51,394 bases of DNA from Candidatus Gygaella obscura (GCA_030765485.1 JAVCCR010000010.1:1-51394); one strand, 5' to 3'; shown: positions 14,597-23,106, counted from the stretch's first letter. Numbers and translations: made by a program. The notes: generated from the letters alone by a model not told the origin.

Positions 14597-15157
14597 TTAA
14601 ACTTTCTTTTGACTATGTATGATACTGGCTACTTTTAGTCCTTCTTTGGTCAAAATCCAAAGAGTGCCTCTCGTAGTAGAACGAAAATAAATTAAATTTA
14701 AATCTTTTAGTTGAGCTTCAGCTATATTGAAATCCGCTGTTGTTTTTCTAAATTCCTCCTTGTAATCATCCTGAACCATATATCTATATCTTTGTTGATT
14801 TGATTGCTCAAGCAGGCTTAATAAAAGAATTTTTTGTTCTTTAGATAAACTTTTCACTATTTTATCTTCGTTGACTTCTTCAGTCTTTTCTTGCTTGATT
14901 TCTTTAACTTTTTTCTCTGCACTAAGCGGCTTCTTCAATCCTATATTTGCAATTTTTTTATATAAAAAAATTGCTATTAAGGCTATCAGAGCAACTAAAT
15001 AGACTGGAATTTTAAAATTTAATAAATTTACGATACCGGAAATAAATTTATTATTATTTATATAGGCTGGTGTAATGCCAAGCCAAATCAGAACATTACA
15101 CAAGGCACCTCCTACAAAAATAATAGTTAATATAACCGAAGTTATTCTTTTATTCAT
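14597..15157 (-). CDS. Membrane-anchored winged-helix-like protein
   Basis: 186 residues: two N-terminal membrane helices (about 7-28 and 49-69), a Lys/Glu-rich linker (75-103), then a helical domain ending in a wing-like LIYFRSTTRGTLWILTKEGLKVA, similar to the C-terminal part of winged-helix domains. It may sense or bind nucleic acid near the membrane. It stands alone between two short gaps; no family is recognised. Confidence 0.5.
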   Translation of the reverse strand: MNKRITSVILTIIFVGGALCNVLIWLGITPAYINNNKFISGIVNLLNFKIPVYLVALIALIAIFLYKKIANIGLKKPLSAEKKVKEIKQEKTEEVNEDKIVKSLSKEQKILLLSLLEQSNQQRYRYMVQDDYKEEFRKTTADFNIAEAQLKDLNLIYFRSTTRGTLWILTKEGLKVASIIHSQKKV

Positions 15158-15177
15158 CTTTTACTTTAAGGTAGCTA

Positions 15178-15200
15178 TCCCCCGCGAGGACTCGAACCGT
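15178..15200 (-). other. tRNA 3'-end-like fragment
   Basis: Read on the - strand, ACGGTTCGAGTCCTCGCGGG contains a canonical T loop (GGTTCGAGTCC) and a GC-rich acceptor-like run. The T stem does not pair fully and no 5' part exists, so it is not a tRNA. Fragments of this size are left at attachment sites of tRNA-targeting elements. Confidence 0.35.
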
Positions 15201-15209
15201 AATTCTTTT

Positions 15210-15243
15210 CTTTTCCCTTTGTATCCACCCTAAAAACTTTGCA
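15210..15243 (+). repeat. Direct repeat, copy 1 (pair at 15965-15998)
   Basis: 34 bases, CTTTTCCC...TTTGCA, identical at 28 positions without gaps to 15965-15998. The copies flank the lipoprotein gene. The second copy contains the promoter of the next + strand gene; this copy carries the decayed equivalent (TTGTAT, 17 bp, CATAAC) with no gene behind it. Confidence 0.6.
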
Positions 15244-15282
15244 TAACTGTACTACATAAACCAGCTTTTCAGTTTTATCTGG

Positions 15283-15945
15283 TTAATTTCTTTTACTGTC
15301 TTCAATAATATCTCTCATCGTATCTTCGATCTCGAGTAATTGCTCATGATTTACTAAATCCGATTCATTATGCATATTTTTTAATACGCTGTTTATTTCT
15401 TCCATGGTTTCTATAGCAGCATTCATTTCTTGCGTAATCCCATTGATGGATATTTCACGAATAAAACTTTTAATCTTCTCATTTTCGTTTTCTATCATAA
15501 AAATCAAAGGATTTACTTGCGGGCTAAAGAAAAAAGCTCTAGTCATAAGGTCATGATTAAAAGTATATGATTTTTCAGTTATTAAATCCAGCAATAAACC
15601 GCCTCGAGCTATTGCAAGAGTAAGGCCAGAAATGGCGACCGTTTCATTAGCCATAGTATTTAGTATCCAGCTGATTTCCAGTAACGGCATTCTTTCATCA
15701 GGTTGCATGCTCCCTATTTTTTTATTTAATGATGATCCAATGTCAGATAAATTAATGCTATTTATAGCTAGTTTTTCAGTTAAATCAAAAAGTTTTTCTG
15801 AATATTCTCCGTATTCTCGCTTTATTGATTCTGTTAAAGCAGATGAAGTTTTATTTGTTTTTTCTACATCAAAATCATTTTTTTGGCCACACCCTATTAA
15901 CAAAAAAATCAATATTAGAGTAGTTATTTTAATTCTATTTAACAT
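15283..15945 (-). CDS. Predicted lipoprotein of unknown function
   Basis: 220 residues with a lipoprotein signal (LIFLLIGC, Cys at about 19). The mature protein is almost entirely helical, with heptad-like stretches at about 45-80 and 170-215, and a hydrophobic central region (ETVAISGLTLAIARGGLLLDLI). No family is recognised. It lies alone between the two copies of a 34-bp repeat. Confidence 0.6.
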   Translation of the reverse strand: MLNRIKITTLILIFLLIGCGQKNDFDVEKTNKTSSALTESIKREYGEYSEKLFDLTEKLAINSINLSDIGSSLNKKIGSMQPDERMPLLEISWILNTMANETVAISGLTLAIARGGLLLDLITEKSYTFNHDLMTRAFFFSPQVNPLIFMIENENEKIKSFIREISINGITQEMNAAIETMEEINSVLKNMHNESDLVNHEQLLEIEDTMRDIIEDSKRN

Positions 15946-15964
15946 TTTGTTTATATGAGTTAAA

Positions 15965-15998
15965 CTTTTCCCCTTGCATCCACCCCTAAAACCTTGTA
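15965..15998 (+). repeat. Direct repeat, copy 2
   Basis: Pairs with 15210-15243 (28 of 34 bases). It includes the -35 and spacer of the promoter for the gene at 16009, so the repeat may have arisen by duplication of a promoter region. Confidence 0.6.
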
Positions 15999-16002
15999 AA
16001 AT
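15974..16002 (+). promoter_or_regulatory. Promoter of the 16009 membrane-protein gene
   Basis: TTGCAT (15974-15979), 17 bp, TAAAAT (15997-16002). The ATG follows after 6 bp, so transcription would start at or next to the start codon. Confidence 0.65.
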
Positions 16003-16008
16003 CTACCT

Positions 16009-16602
16009 ATGACCGATTCAAACCAAACCCAAAATATCGTAAGTTCCTCCATCAGAACCGATGCCCATACCTACAGATGGTTTGCTTATCTATTATTCCA
16101 ACTTAATGTTAAAAAAGAGCTTATAACAGATCCTACTATTAAAGCCAACTACACCCATATAAAGCATATTATCTTAAACCAGGCTCTATTAAACATCATT
16201 ATATCTCTATTCATATTGTCTGTCTATTTTATTCAAGTATATGCTTTTTTCTGGCTTGGAGTTATATTCTTATGGCCTATATTCAGGCTGCACTGGAGTA
16301 AAAAGGCTAATATTATATCTATTGCAAAGAGCTTATTAAATAATACTGAATTTACTTCTAAAGACCTATCTCTTTACCAGCTTTGTGAGGCATTAAGCAA
16401 AAAGTACTCTATCCCCTCTTTAATCAGCACGATCTACTACTTAGATACTATACTTGTTTTTACAATAATCACTTTTTTAATTATCAAAAACTTCATCTGG
16501 CCTATCTATACTGACCTGCAGTATGATATTGTTTTGGTTCTTACATACCTATTTATTAAAACCTTCTCTAAGTTCACTATTTTCTATAAGCTTCTAAAAT
16601 AG
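16009..16602 (+). CDS. Membrane protein of unknown function
   Basis: 197 residues with about four hydrophobic helices in two pairs (about 62-100 and 143-185) around a charged loop. No family is recognised. No Shine-Dalgarno sequence precedes the ATG, but a promoter ends 6 bp upstream, so it is probably leaderless. It converges with the radical SAM gene, one base apart. Confidence 0.6.
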   Translation: MTDSNQTQNIVSSSIRTDAHTYRWFAYLLFQLNVKKELITDPTIKANYTHIKHIILNQALLNIIISLFILSVYFIQVYAFFWLGVIFLWPIFRLHWSKKANIISIAKSLLNNTEFTSKDLSLYQLCEALSKKYSIPSLISTIYYLDTILVFTIITFLIIKNFIWPIYTDLQYDIVLVLTYLFIKTFSKFTIFYKLLK

Positions 16603-16603
16603 C

Positions 16604-18523
16604 TTACACTAGATACAATAGATACGTCAATACTATCAGATTAATCAGTAAAAACCCGATCGCAGAAGTAGTAGATAAAAACCCTATGCTTAATACGGGA
16701 TAAAACCAATTTAAAACTTCGGTATTTATATTCTTTGAACTTGTCACAAACCTCGATAGTGAGTAATTGCGCCAGTTGAAGTTGGTAATCTCATTATTAG
16801 CTAATTTATCAAAATAAAGCTTTGTGCCTGGTAAGGGCGTAAGAAACGATAAGCAAGTATAATCTGCCGGTAGCCGAAAGCAGAATTTCCAAAGAGTAAA
16901 CAGGCTTTTTAGAGTGTCGCTGTCAAAGCCGTAAATAAAATGTGCCTTTATGCCTATCCCAGTTTTCTTAATAATTTTAGACAGTCTTATATAATCATGG
17001 GCAAGGATGAATTTACCCTTCTTTTCCTGTTCCGGTGAACTGCCTGATATCTCATAACCAATTAAAAATATCTTACAGCCTGATCTTTTAGCCAGCTTTA
17101 AGGCCTCAGCATCTTTGGCAATATCAAGGCTGGCTGAACCGCTCCATCTTATCTTTAATGGTATCATTGCCTTAAAGAGTTCTTTTGCATAAACAGGGTC
17201 GGCATATATATTATTATCTAAAAAGCTTATTATTTTGGCTTTTAGTTTAGCTTTTTTTAACAAGCTAATGATATCGGCAACCGGGGTTTTTCTGATTCGT
17301 CTACCGGACAATGCCGGGATTGTACAGAAAAAGCAGTTGAATTTACAGCCTCTTCCTGTAGAGATACTTTTTGCGATTACATCTGCTGGAAGCGCAAGCA
17401 TCTTCTGCGTTGTTTTCTCATAATAGTTATCTAGTATGGGTGCAATGTATTTTGGTTTTAGGCAGTCATTTTCATAGTCATGGATAATCTCCTCCCAGAC
17501 CCCTTCGGCCTCTCCTATTACCACGCTGTCGCAGTATTCAAGGGCCTCATCTGCGCAGAAACTTACATGCGGCCCGCCCATAATTACCTTAGAGCCTTTT
17601 TCTCTAAAGCTTTTGGCTATTTTATATGCCTCTGGGCTATTAGAAGTAAAACATGTTATACCTACTAGCTTTTTAGGCTGATAAAACCTTTTACGCCAGA
17701 TAATCTGGTTGAATTCCCTTATTTTATAACCTTCTGGAGTCATGGCGCGTAAGACTGTAAAAACCGGCGGGTATATCCTTAAGATTAAAGATAAGATGCT
17801 GGGTATTACAGCTGCGCTTTTGGGGGCAATAAGGTAAAGTTCTTTTTCCGAAGAGCTGATACTATTTAATTCCTTGTAGGTCTTTAAGATAATAAAAGTT
17901 ATATAAAAGAACAGGAAAAAATGCAGGTATTTAATGGCAAAATGAACTACCCTGTATATATGGAACAGTTTAACCTCAGCAGTATAGGCAAAGGCCACAA
18001 GACCAAGACTAACGCCCAGCACTGATAAAATTACAATAATATCACTCAGGGTTATGTTGAGTTTTTTCTTGATGATGTCTAATTTTTTTAGGTACTTCTT
18101 ATTTATGATAGATGAAGCGATTATATAAAGGATTACGGTATCAAGAAAGGTGCTTACTCCAATGTAGGGGATATTTTTAAATGGTGCTAATGAAAATATC
18201 AAAAAGTGAACCACCATTGGTATTATGCTTACTGCTAGATATAGTTTCCAGTACTGTTTTAAGTTATTTTGGAAGCTTTTTATAGAAAGTGTGAGGTTCT
18301 CATCACTGGCAATCTCAACTAGCGTGCCGTAGGCGCCGCTAAAGAATAAAAACCTTAGAGTAATAAAAAATAATAGTATTGGTATACCAAATATGGAGTC
18401 TCTTATGTTTTGGCTAAAGTAAGATGTGAATATGGCAGGTTCGAAAAAAAACCCTAAAACAACAAAGCTTAATACGCTGTTTGTATAATTAAAGGTATTT
18501 TTTAGGCTGGTTTTAACAGGCAT
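16604..18523 (-). CDS. B12-binding radical SAM protein with multi-helix membrane N-terminus
   Basis: 639 residues. Residues 1-215 contain about six membrane helices. Residues 228-355 form a cobalamin-binding-type Rossmann domain (LVGITCFTSNSPEAYKIA, VIMGGPHVSFCADEAL, VVIGEAEG). The radical SAM core follows with C393-x3-C397-x2-C400. A last hydrophobic pair lies near 605-639. Family members methylate or rearrange unreactive carbons, often in lipid or cofactor synthesis. A membrane domain fused to the B12 domain suggests a lipid substrate, which is inference. It follows the 18524 gene without a gap. Confidence 0.85.
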   Translation of the reverse strand: MPVKTSLKNTFNYTNSVLSFVVLGFFFEPAIFTSYFSQNIRDSIFGIPILLFFITLRFLFFSGAYGTLVEIASDENLTLSIKSFQNNLKQYWKLYLAVSIIPMVVHFLIFSLAPFKNIPYIGVSTFLDTVILYIIASSIINKKYLKKLDIIKKKLNITLSDIIVILSVLGVSLGLVAFAYTAEVKLFHIYRVVHFAIKYLHFFLFFYITFIILKTYKELNSISSSEKELYLIAPKSAAVIPSILSLILRIYPPVFTVLRAMTPEGYKIREFNQIIWRKRFYQPKKLVGITCFTSNSPEAYKIAKSFREKGSKVIMGGPHVSFCADEALEYCDSVVIGEAEGVWEEIIHDYENDCLKPKYIAPILDNYYEKTTQKMLALPADVIAKSISTGRGCKFNCFFCTIPALSGRRIRKTPVADIISLLKKAKLKAKIISFLDNNIYADPVYAKELFKAMIPLKIRWSGSASLDIAKDAEALKLAKRSGCKIFLIGYEISGSSPEQEKKGKFILAHDYIRLSKIIKKTGIGIKAHFIYGFDSDTLKSLFTLWKFCFRLPADYTCLSFLTPLPGTKLYFDKLANNEITNFNWRNYSLSRFVTSSKNINTEVLNWFYPVLSIGFLSTTSAIGFLLINLIVLTYLLYLV

Positions 18524-19279
18524 TTATTTATTATACTTGCCTATTATCTGGCCGCTAGCACTATCTATAAAAAACCATTCGTCATTACCTTCACCTTCTA
18601 TTATTGAAAACCTTATTGACTGGTAGTTTCGGTCAGTTAAATATTCTAAGCCAGCAGTTTCCTCTGGAGCAAGGCTATTTAATAATACAAGCCAACCGGT
18701 TTTATCTAAGTGCATGGTAAGATTGGTGAGGTTTAATTCTTGGTTTTTTGCAGCTTCCATAGCGATATTAAGGATTTCCTTTGTAGGAATCAATACTGAG
18801 CTTGGCTGTTCTGCTGTGCTCATTTGCGGGGAATCTATAATAGTATCTACTTTTTCTTTACGCCTTAAAGGGATAATTAGATCCACATCTTTTAAGCTTG
18901 CAGTCCAAAGGTCTTTGTGTCCCTTTTCTTCAGCGTAAAACTCACCTTCTATGATGCAAAAAGTGTTTTTAAACTCATTGATATTTTCCTCCAGGCCTGT
19001 TTCTTCTGATAACTCTACCCAAAGGCCATTTTTAGTAAGTAGGTTATTGGCTGATTCAGTTGATAGATACAATGCGTTGTTTTCAAAGTTATACACAAAA
19101 TAGCCTGAAGTTTTTATTCTTAGATTGTTATAATCACCCGGGTTTGCAAGTAGGCTGACAATAGAAACTTCTACTACTGGTTTTTTAACTTGTTCTATTG
19201 GGATTTCTTCCTGAGCAAAACTACAAATAGAAAATACAAATACGCTTAAAAGAGCAATTATAAAAGAATTTCTTTTCAT
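18524..19279 (-). CDS. Exported protein of unknown function
   Basis: 251 residues with a signal peptide (1-22, ending SFAQ). The middle (SIVSLLANPGDYNNLRIKTSGYFVYNFENNALYLSTE) resembles OB-fold-like exported domains. The C-terminal 90 residues contain WLVLLNSLAPEE and WFFIDSASGQIIGKY, the style of PepSY-like strands. It lies in the pseudopilin-radical SAM series, so a role at the cell surface is possible. AGGAGGC precedes the ATG. Confidence 0.6.
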   Translation of the reverse strand: MKRNSFIIALLSVFVFSICSFAQEEIPIEQVKKPVVEVSIVSLLANPGDYNNLRIKTSGYFVYNFENNALYLSTESANNLLTKNGLWVELSEETGLEENINEFKNTFCIIEGEFYAEEKGHKDLWTASLKDVDLIIPLRRKEKVDTIIDSPQMSTAEQPSSVLIPTKEILNIAMEAAKNQELNLTNLTMHLDKTGWLVLLNSLAPEETAGLEYLTDRNYQSIRFSIIEGEGNDEWFFIDSASGQIIGKYNK

Positions 19280-19299
19280 ACATGCCTCCTTTTAATCAG

Positions 19300-19749
19300 T
19301 TAGGGAGATTGCCACGGACCATTACATTTATTGTTTTTTGTATTGAAGTTTCTTTTTTGAATAATTCCGCCAGTGATTACCCGCCAGCAGTACTTACCTT
19401 CTTTTTCCGATAATGGTGTTGAACTGATTTGATAAGTGCCGTCTGTTAGTTCCTGACAGTGATAATTATAGCCTTTGTATTCACCTTTTGAGCCTTGTGT
19501 TGAGCAGGGTGCATACGGAATAAACGGCGGGTCAGTCTGCGCAAGATAGCTTAGACTGTTAGGATAAGAAGTACTCACAATAGTATAACTTTCCAGAGTA
19601 TCGCGAAGAAGCATAATGTATTTTTGTGCAGCAAAAGTTTTTACCCTTACGGCCTGGTCTTTGTAGTAAGGAACAGCTATAGTTGTAAGCGTTGCAATTA
19701 TAGCAACAACAATAACCATTTCAATTAAGGTAAAACTTTTTTTGTTCAT
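19300..19749 (-). CDS. Type IV pilin-like / pseudopilin protein
   Basis: 149 residues. The class III signal KKS-FTLIEMVIVVAIIATLTTIAVPYY has the F+1 and E+5 required by prepilin peptidase PilD and methylase, followed by the alpha-1 spine. The C-terminal domain has four Cys that could form disulfides. It could be a minor pilin or type II secretion pseudopilin. Its ATG overlaps the stop of the HAMP gene (ATGA). Confidence 0.9.
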   Translation of the reverse strand: MNKKSFTLIEMVIVVAIIATLTTIAVPYYKDQAVRVKTFAAQKYIMLLRDTLESYTIVSTSYPNSLSYLAQTDPPFIPYAPCSTQGSKGEYKGYNYHCQELTDGTYQISSTPLSEKEGKYCWRVITGGIIQKRNFNTKNNKCNGPWQSP

Positions 19750-20180
19750 TTATTTGCAGGAATCCGATCAACGATTTTATTTATTTTGGTAGCCAGCTCA
19801 GACAGGTCATCTCCTTTTCTAAAATGGATATGCTTTTTTATACCTAATTTACCGATTTCATCAAGATCCCTATAAAGCCTGTCGATTGGACCAACAAGTT
19901 TATTGGATATTCTTTGAGCTATGGCAATAATTAGCATAAGCCACATAATTACAAGTAAAACCAGAACTATGGCAGATTTACCAGCAGCAGGAATTATATT
20001 GAGAGAAATAAATGCTTTATCCGGCATCTCAGAAGCAATAATTAGAAAGCTCATTAAATATATCGTGACAGATGAAATTATAATTGAAATCAACGCTGTC
20101 CAAAACACCAACATCATCACTTTTTTCTGGTACTTATTAGCAACTTTAAATATGGATCTTTTGCATAATATGTTATTCAT
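19746..20180 (-). CDS. Short HAMP-domain membrane protein
   Basis: 144 residues: two membrane helices (about 24-50 and 67-90) around a short exported loop, then a HAMP-like linker (ISNKLVGPIDRLYRDLDEIGKLG, RKGDDLSELATKINKIVDRI). No kinase, cyclase or chemoreceptor output domain follows, so it must act through a partner. It is translationally coupled to the pseudopilin gene. Small HAMP proteins of this kind accompany pilin-like genes in several deep-branching bacteria. Confidence 0.75.
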   Translation of the reverse strand: MNNILCKRSIFKVANKYQKKVMMLVFWTALISIIISSVTIYLMSFLIIASEMPDKAFISLNIIPAAGKSAIVLVLLVIMWLMLIIAIAQRISNKLVGPIDRLYRDLDEIGKLGIKKHIHFRKGDDLSELATKINKIVDRIPANK

Positions 20181-20201
20181 TGTATCTCCTTTGTTGGTAT
20201 T

Positions 20202-20230
20202 ATTTTATTAGAAAAAATGACTTTTAGCAA
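20202..20230 (-). promoter_or_regulatory. Promoter of the HAMP-pseudopilin operon
   Basis: On the - strand TTGCTA (20230-20225) and TAAAAT (20207-20202), spacer 17 bp. AAAGGAG follows at normal distance before the ATG at 20180. Confidence 0.6.
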
Positions 20231-20247
20231 CTAATTAAACTTAAAAT

Positions 20248-21198
20248 TTATACGTTTTTCTTTAAGTTTACCCCTGCTAAATCTATTAAACCTGATTCTT
20301 CCTGTACCCATCCGTTAGTTAAATAATATTTCTCCAGAACCGCTTTGGCCTGGTCGTATTCTTTTTGGGTAATTCTACGGTTGATTTCAGGATTTTTTTT
20401 TGCGTTATAAAAAGGAAAGTACTGGCTCATAAGGCTGATATGTATTTGTTTTGAAAGTCTCTTATTTATAAACTCTGCAATTTTCTCTGTGCCTGAGGCA
20501 CCTTCTGGAAGTATCAGGTGTCGTATAATTATACCTTCAGTCATTATGTTGTTTTTAATCTTTGCAATTGGCGCCTGTTTAAACATCTCTAATAAGCTGT
20601 TTTGATTATACTCAGGGTAATTCGGCGCTTGAGAATATTTACCGGCAGTTTTATTATCAGCATAGCGCATGTCCACAAGATATATGTCTACTACCCCGTT
20701 TAGGATTTGAATCACCTCAGGCAGTTCATAGCCAGAACTATTATAGACTAAGGGGATATTAAGTCCTTTGGTTATAGCAAGCTCTAAGGCATCCAGCGCT
20801 TGAGCACTGACATGGGTTGGGGTAACCAGGTTGATATTATGACATCCTTTATTTTGAAGTTCCAGCATCATATCGCTTAAAGTATCTTTATTAATTTCTT
20901 TACCTTCATTAAGCTGGCTGAATTTATAATTCTGGCAATAGCAGCAACTCATGTTGCAGTTAGAAAAGAATATAGCACCTGAGCCGTTTTTACCGGAAAT
21001 GACCGGCTCTTCTCCCATGTGTGCTGTGTAGTTGTAGGCCTTGGCGAAAAGACCTGTTTTACAGTATCCAGTCTTGTTTTTAAGCCTATTCACAGCGCAT
21101 CTACGCGGACAGATACAGCAGTTTTCTTCCATCTTCATTAATGCCTGGATCTTTGTTCTCAGTAAGCCTTTTTTAAAAGTTTCAATGTATTTTGGCAT
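20248..21198 (-). CDS. Radical SAM protein, PflA-like (COG1313 type)
   Basis: 316 residues. The radical SAM cluster motif is C81-x3-C85-x2-C88 (SNCNMSCCYCQNYKFSQ). Before it lies a Cys-rich segment (C27/C28, C30, C34, C46) as in the COG1313 group, so a second cluster is likely. Later motifs NLVTPTH, YNSSGYE and DIYLVDMRY fit this group. Members are annotated as pyruvate-formate-lyase-activating-like proteins but substrates are unknown. It is the last gene of the PilZ-DUF4416-M48 operon. Confidence 0.85.
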   Translation of the reverse strand: MPKYIETFKKGLLRTKIQALMKMEENCCICPRRCAVNRLKNKTGYCKTGLFAKAYNYTAHMGEEPVISGKNGSGAIFFSNCNMSCCYCQNYKFSQLNEGKEINKDTLSDMMLELQNKGCHNINLVTPTHVSAQALDALELAITKGLNIPLVYNSSGYELPEVIQILNGVVDIYLVDMRYADNKTAGKYSQAPNYPEYNQNSLLEMFKQAPIAKIKNNIMTEGIIIRHLILPEGASGTEKIAEFINKRLSKQIHISLMSQYFPFYNAKKNPEINRRITQKEYDQAKAVLEKYYLTNGWVQEESGLIDLAGVNLKKNV

Positions 21199-21200
21199 AG

Positions 21201-22046
21201 TTATCTGCAGATTAATTTTGTTCCGTCATCCTGGCAATAGTCATATTGTTTTGGGTATGTTTTATTACATTTAGGACAGATTTTAAGATTACAGTCGAAA
21301 AGACTTTGGTTATTGTTTATTTTGGTTATGTTTTCTTCTGTGTATTTTATGCGTTCATTTATCGGTGGATGAGAACTTAAAAAAACCAATTGCTGCGACC
21401 TATTTTGTTTTTCCGCCTCTTCCTGGAGTTTTTTAAAAAAACTAATTATGCCCTCTGGGTTAAAACCTGATTTATAGGCATATTTTACTGCTAATGTATC
21501 AGCTTGTCGTTCATCGTTTCTGCTGTAGCCTAAGGATACGTAATTAAAAACCGTGTTCATTGCCTGTATCGTGTCTACGTATTCAGCTTTATTAAATGCC
21601 AGGCTCATGACTATGGAATAACCCAATGAAACCTGCAGTCTTTTTACAGAATGTTTTGCAGCAACATGGCCGATCTCATGGGCAAGAACACAGGCCAATT
21701 CATCATCCGTAGCTTTCTCCATAAGTCCAGAGTTTACATAAATAAATCCGCCTGGTAAAGCAAATGCATTCAGTTCCTTATCTTCCGCTACATTAAAACT
21801 ATAGTTTAAGTCAGTTCTGTCTGAATTTAAAGCAATCCTATTGCCGATTTTTTTTAGTCTTTTGTTTAATGCCTCATCGTTTGAGGTGGTTAGCTGCATT
21901 TTCATCTGGGCATTGAGAAGTTTTCCTAAGGCAACTTCTTGGGAGCTGGAGATAAAAATCAATTCTTTCTTGCCTAAGGCAGTGTTGTATACGCTTGCGC
22001 AGCCAAAAGTAAACATCAATAATAAGATTACAAAAAAGTTTTTCAA
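21201..22046 (-). CDS. M48-family metalloprotease lipoprotein with zinc-ribbon tail
   Basis: 281 residues. Lipoprotein signal FTFGC (Cys16), zinc protease motif H123-E-I-G-H127 and downstream Glu in NDERQAD, as in BepA/LoiP-type M48 proteases that act on envelope proteins. The last 30 residues are a four-Cys ribbon (CPKCNKTYPKQYDYCQDDG), unusual for a periplasmic lipoprotein. The start is a TTG overlapping the upstream stop codon; no ATG gives a better signal peptide. Confidence 0.85.
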   Translation of the reverse strand: MKNFFVILLLMFTFGCASVYNTALGKKELIFISSSQEVALGKLLNAQMKMQLTTSNDEALNKRLKKIGNRIALNSDRTDLNYSFNVAEDKELNAFALPGGFIYVNSGLMEKATDDELACVLAHEIGHVAAKHSVKRLQVSLGYSIVMSLAFNKAEYVDTIQAMNTVFNYVSLGYSRNDERQADTLAVKYAYKSGFNPEGIISFFKKLQEEAEKQNRSQQLVFLSSHPPINERIKYTEENITKINNNQSLFDCNLKICPKCNKTYPKQYDYCQDDGTKLICR

Positions 22047-22567
22047 TTTGTTATCTGAGTTTGGTAGATGCGTCTTATATGGTTAAAGGTATCAATATAT
22101 TCTTTGGTTCTGTAATCAGGGTATGTCCAAGGCAGTTCTGTAAAGGTATCCTTCGTAAAAATTAAAGTTATCTCTTCATAAATCCCTTTATTGATATAGA
22201 TTCTATGTGAAAAATCCTTTGTTGTTGCCAGAACCAGCTTTGAAAGGGCTAAATACCCTGGGTCAATATTAATAACCCTTTTTTTATCCTTAGAAAGCCT
22301 GGTTTCAAGCCTGCAGGTGGTTAGTTTTATATCGGCAAGGCTGTTCTGAGTGATTAATTTACTAAAGCTGATAAAAACTCTTTTTAGGTTTTTACCGATT
22401 TCGCTTTGATAGTAATTTGTGGTCTTAAACTTTAAGATATCAGATTTAAAGTCAATTCGGGATAATTTCTTTTCTAAATAAAAAAAAGCCTTATTGAAAA
22501 GATCCTCATCTTTTGCAATAAGACCGATTATGAGTTTTACTTTCCCAGGTAAGTAAATTTTTCGCAT
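22043..22567 (-). CDS. DUF4416 protein
   Basis: 174 residues. GKVKLIIGLIAKDEDLFNKAFFYLEKKL, then IDPGYLALSKLVLATTKDFSHRIYI and FTELPWTYPDYRT, are the diagnostic blocks of DUF4416. The function is unknown. It overlaps the M48 gene start by 4 bp and follows a PilZ gene by 16 bp. Confidence 0.85.
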   Translation of the reverse strand: MRKIYLPGKVKLIIGLIAKDEDLFNKAFFYLEKKLSRIDFKSDILKFKTTNYYQSEIGKNLKRVFISFSKLITQNSLADIKLTTCRLETRLSKDKKRVINIDPGYLALSKLVLATTKDFSHRIYINKGIYEEITLIFTKDTFTELPWTYPDYRTKEYIDTFNHIRRIYQTQITN

Positions 22568-22583
22568 TAATGCTTTTTAAGAC

Positions 22584-22955
22584 TTACGAGAGGTGATAAT
22601 CAACGTATTGTGATAATTTTTCTACTGCTAAATTACTTATGTTGCTAAAGAAAATCGCTACGAGATAACCTTTGCCGTCAGGACTGGGGTTTTCTCTTAC
22701 CACTACCCCTTCACAGGCAAGCTTGGTTGTCTGCGTTTTTCCATTGCCGCCTTTTTTTAAAGGCACCATAAGGGTCAGTTTTAGTTTTGAAAACATGCCA
22801 ATAGGTTTGGCAATATGACAAAAAGCACCCTTTGCGCTGATATTGCGTGTTTCTGTTAAGATATCCCCTTTTTTATTAAGGGAAAGTTTCAGCGATATCT
22901 GTTTATCAACGCGACGGAAAGTTCGACGCTCATCAGGAGGTCTTTTGTCTTCCAT
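22584..22955 (-). CDS. PilZ-domain protein
   Basis: 123 residues. The c-di-GMP-binding motif is degenerate but recognisable: RRTFRRVDKQISLKL with a later NISAKGAFCHI, matching RxxxR...(D/N)xSxxG. A single PilZ barrel fills the protein. PilZ proteins relay c-di-GMP to motility, pili or polysaccharide export. A 48-residue zinc-binding protein lies just before it. Confidence 0.85.
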   Translation of the reverse strand: MEDKRPPDERRTFRRVDKQISLKLSLNKKGDILTETRNISAKGAFCHIAKPIGMFSKLKLTLMVPLKKGGNGKTQTTKLACEGVVVRENPSPDGKGYLVAIFFSNISNLAVEKLSQYVDYHLS

Positions 22956-22958
22956 TGG

Positions 22959-23105
22959 TTAATCTTGCTTTTTTTCTTTTGCTTTCCTGTAACAGGATTT
23001 ATTGCAGTAATATTTGCCATTTTTATAATAGCGTCTTACTCGTTTTAATTGCTTACTGCAATCTGTACAAGTTATAATTTTTTCTTGGTTTGTTTGGTCT
23101 GCCAT
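22959..23105 (-). CDS. 48-residue zinc-ribbon-like protein between two PilZ genes
   Basis: ATG at 23105-23103 to TAA at 22961-22959, 49 codons. CTDC (residues 13-16) and CNKSC (34-38) make a two-knuckle Cys4 site around a basic RVRRYYKNGKYYC core; the tail is Lys-rich. It fits exactly between two PilZ genes (one base from the first, 3 bp from the second) on the same strand, so it is very likely real. It may bind nucleic acid or serve as an accessory factor; no function is known to me. Confidence 0.75.
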   Translation of the reverse strand: MADQTNQEKIITCTDCSKQLKRVRRYYKNGKYYCNKSCYRKAKEKKQD

Positions 23106-23106
23106 A

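Noticed and set aside
20248..21198. AmrS of the AmmeMemoRadiSam system as partner of amrB
   Set aside because: The Cys-rich N-terminus and later motifs fit the COG1313 group, and the gene is 22 kb from amrB with no AMMECR1 gene.
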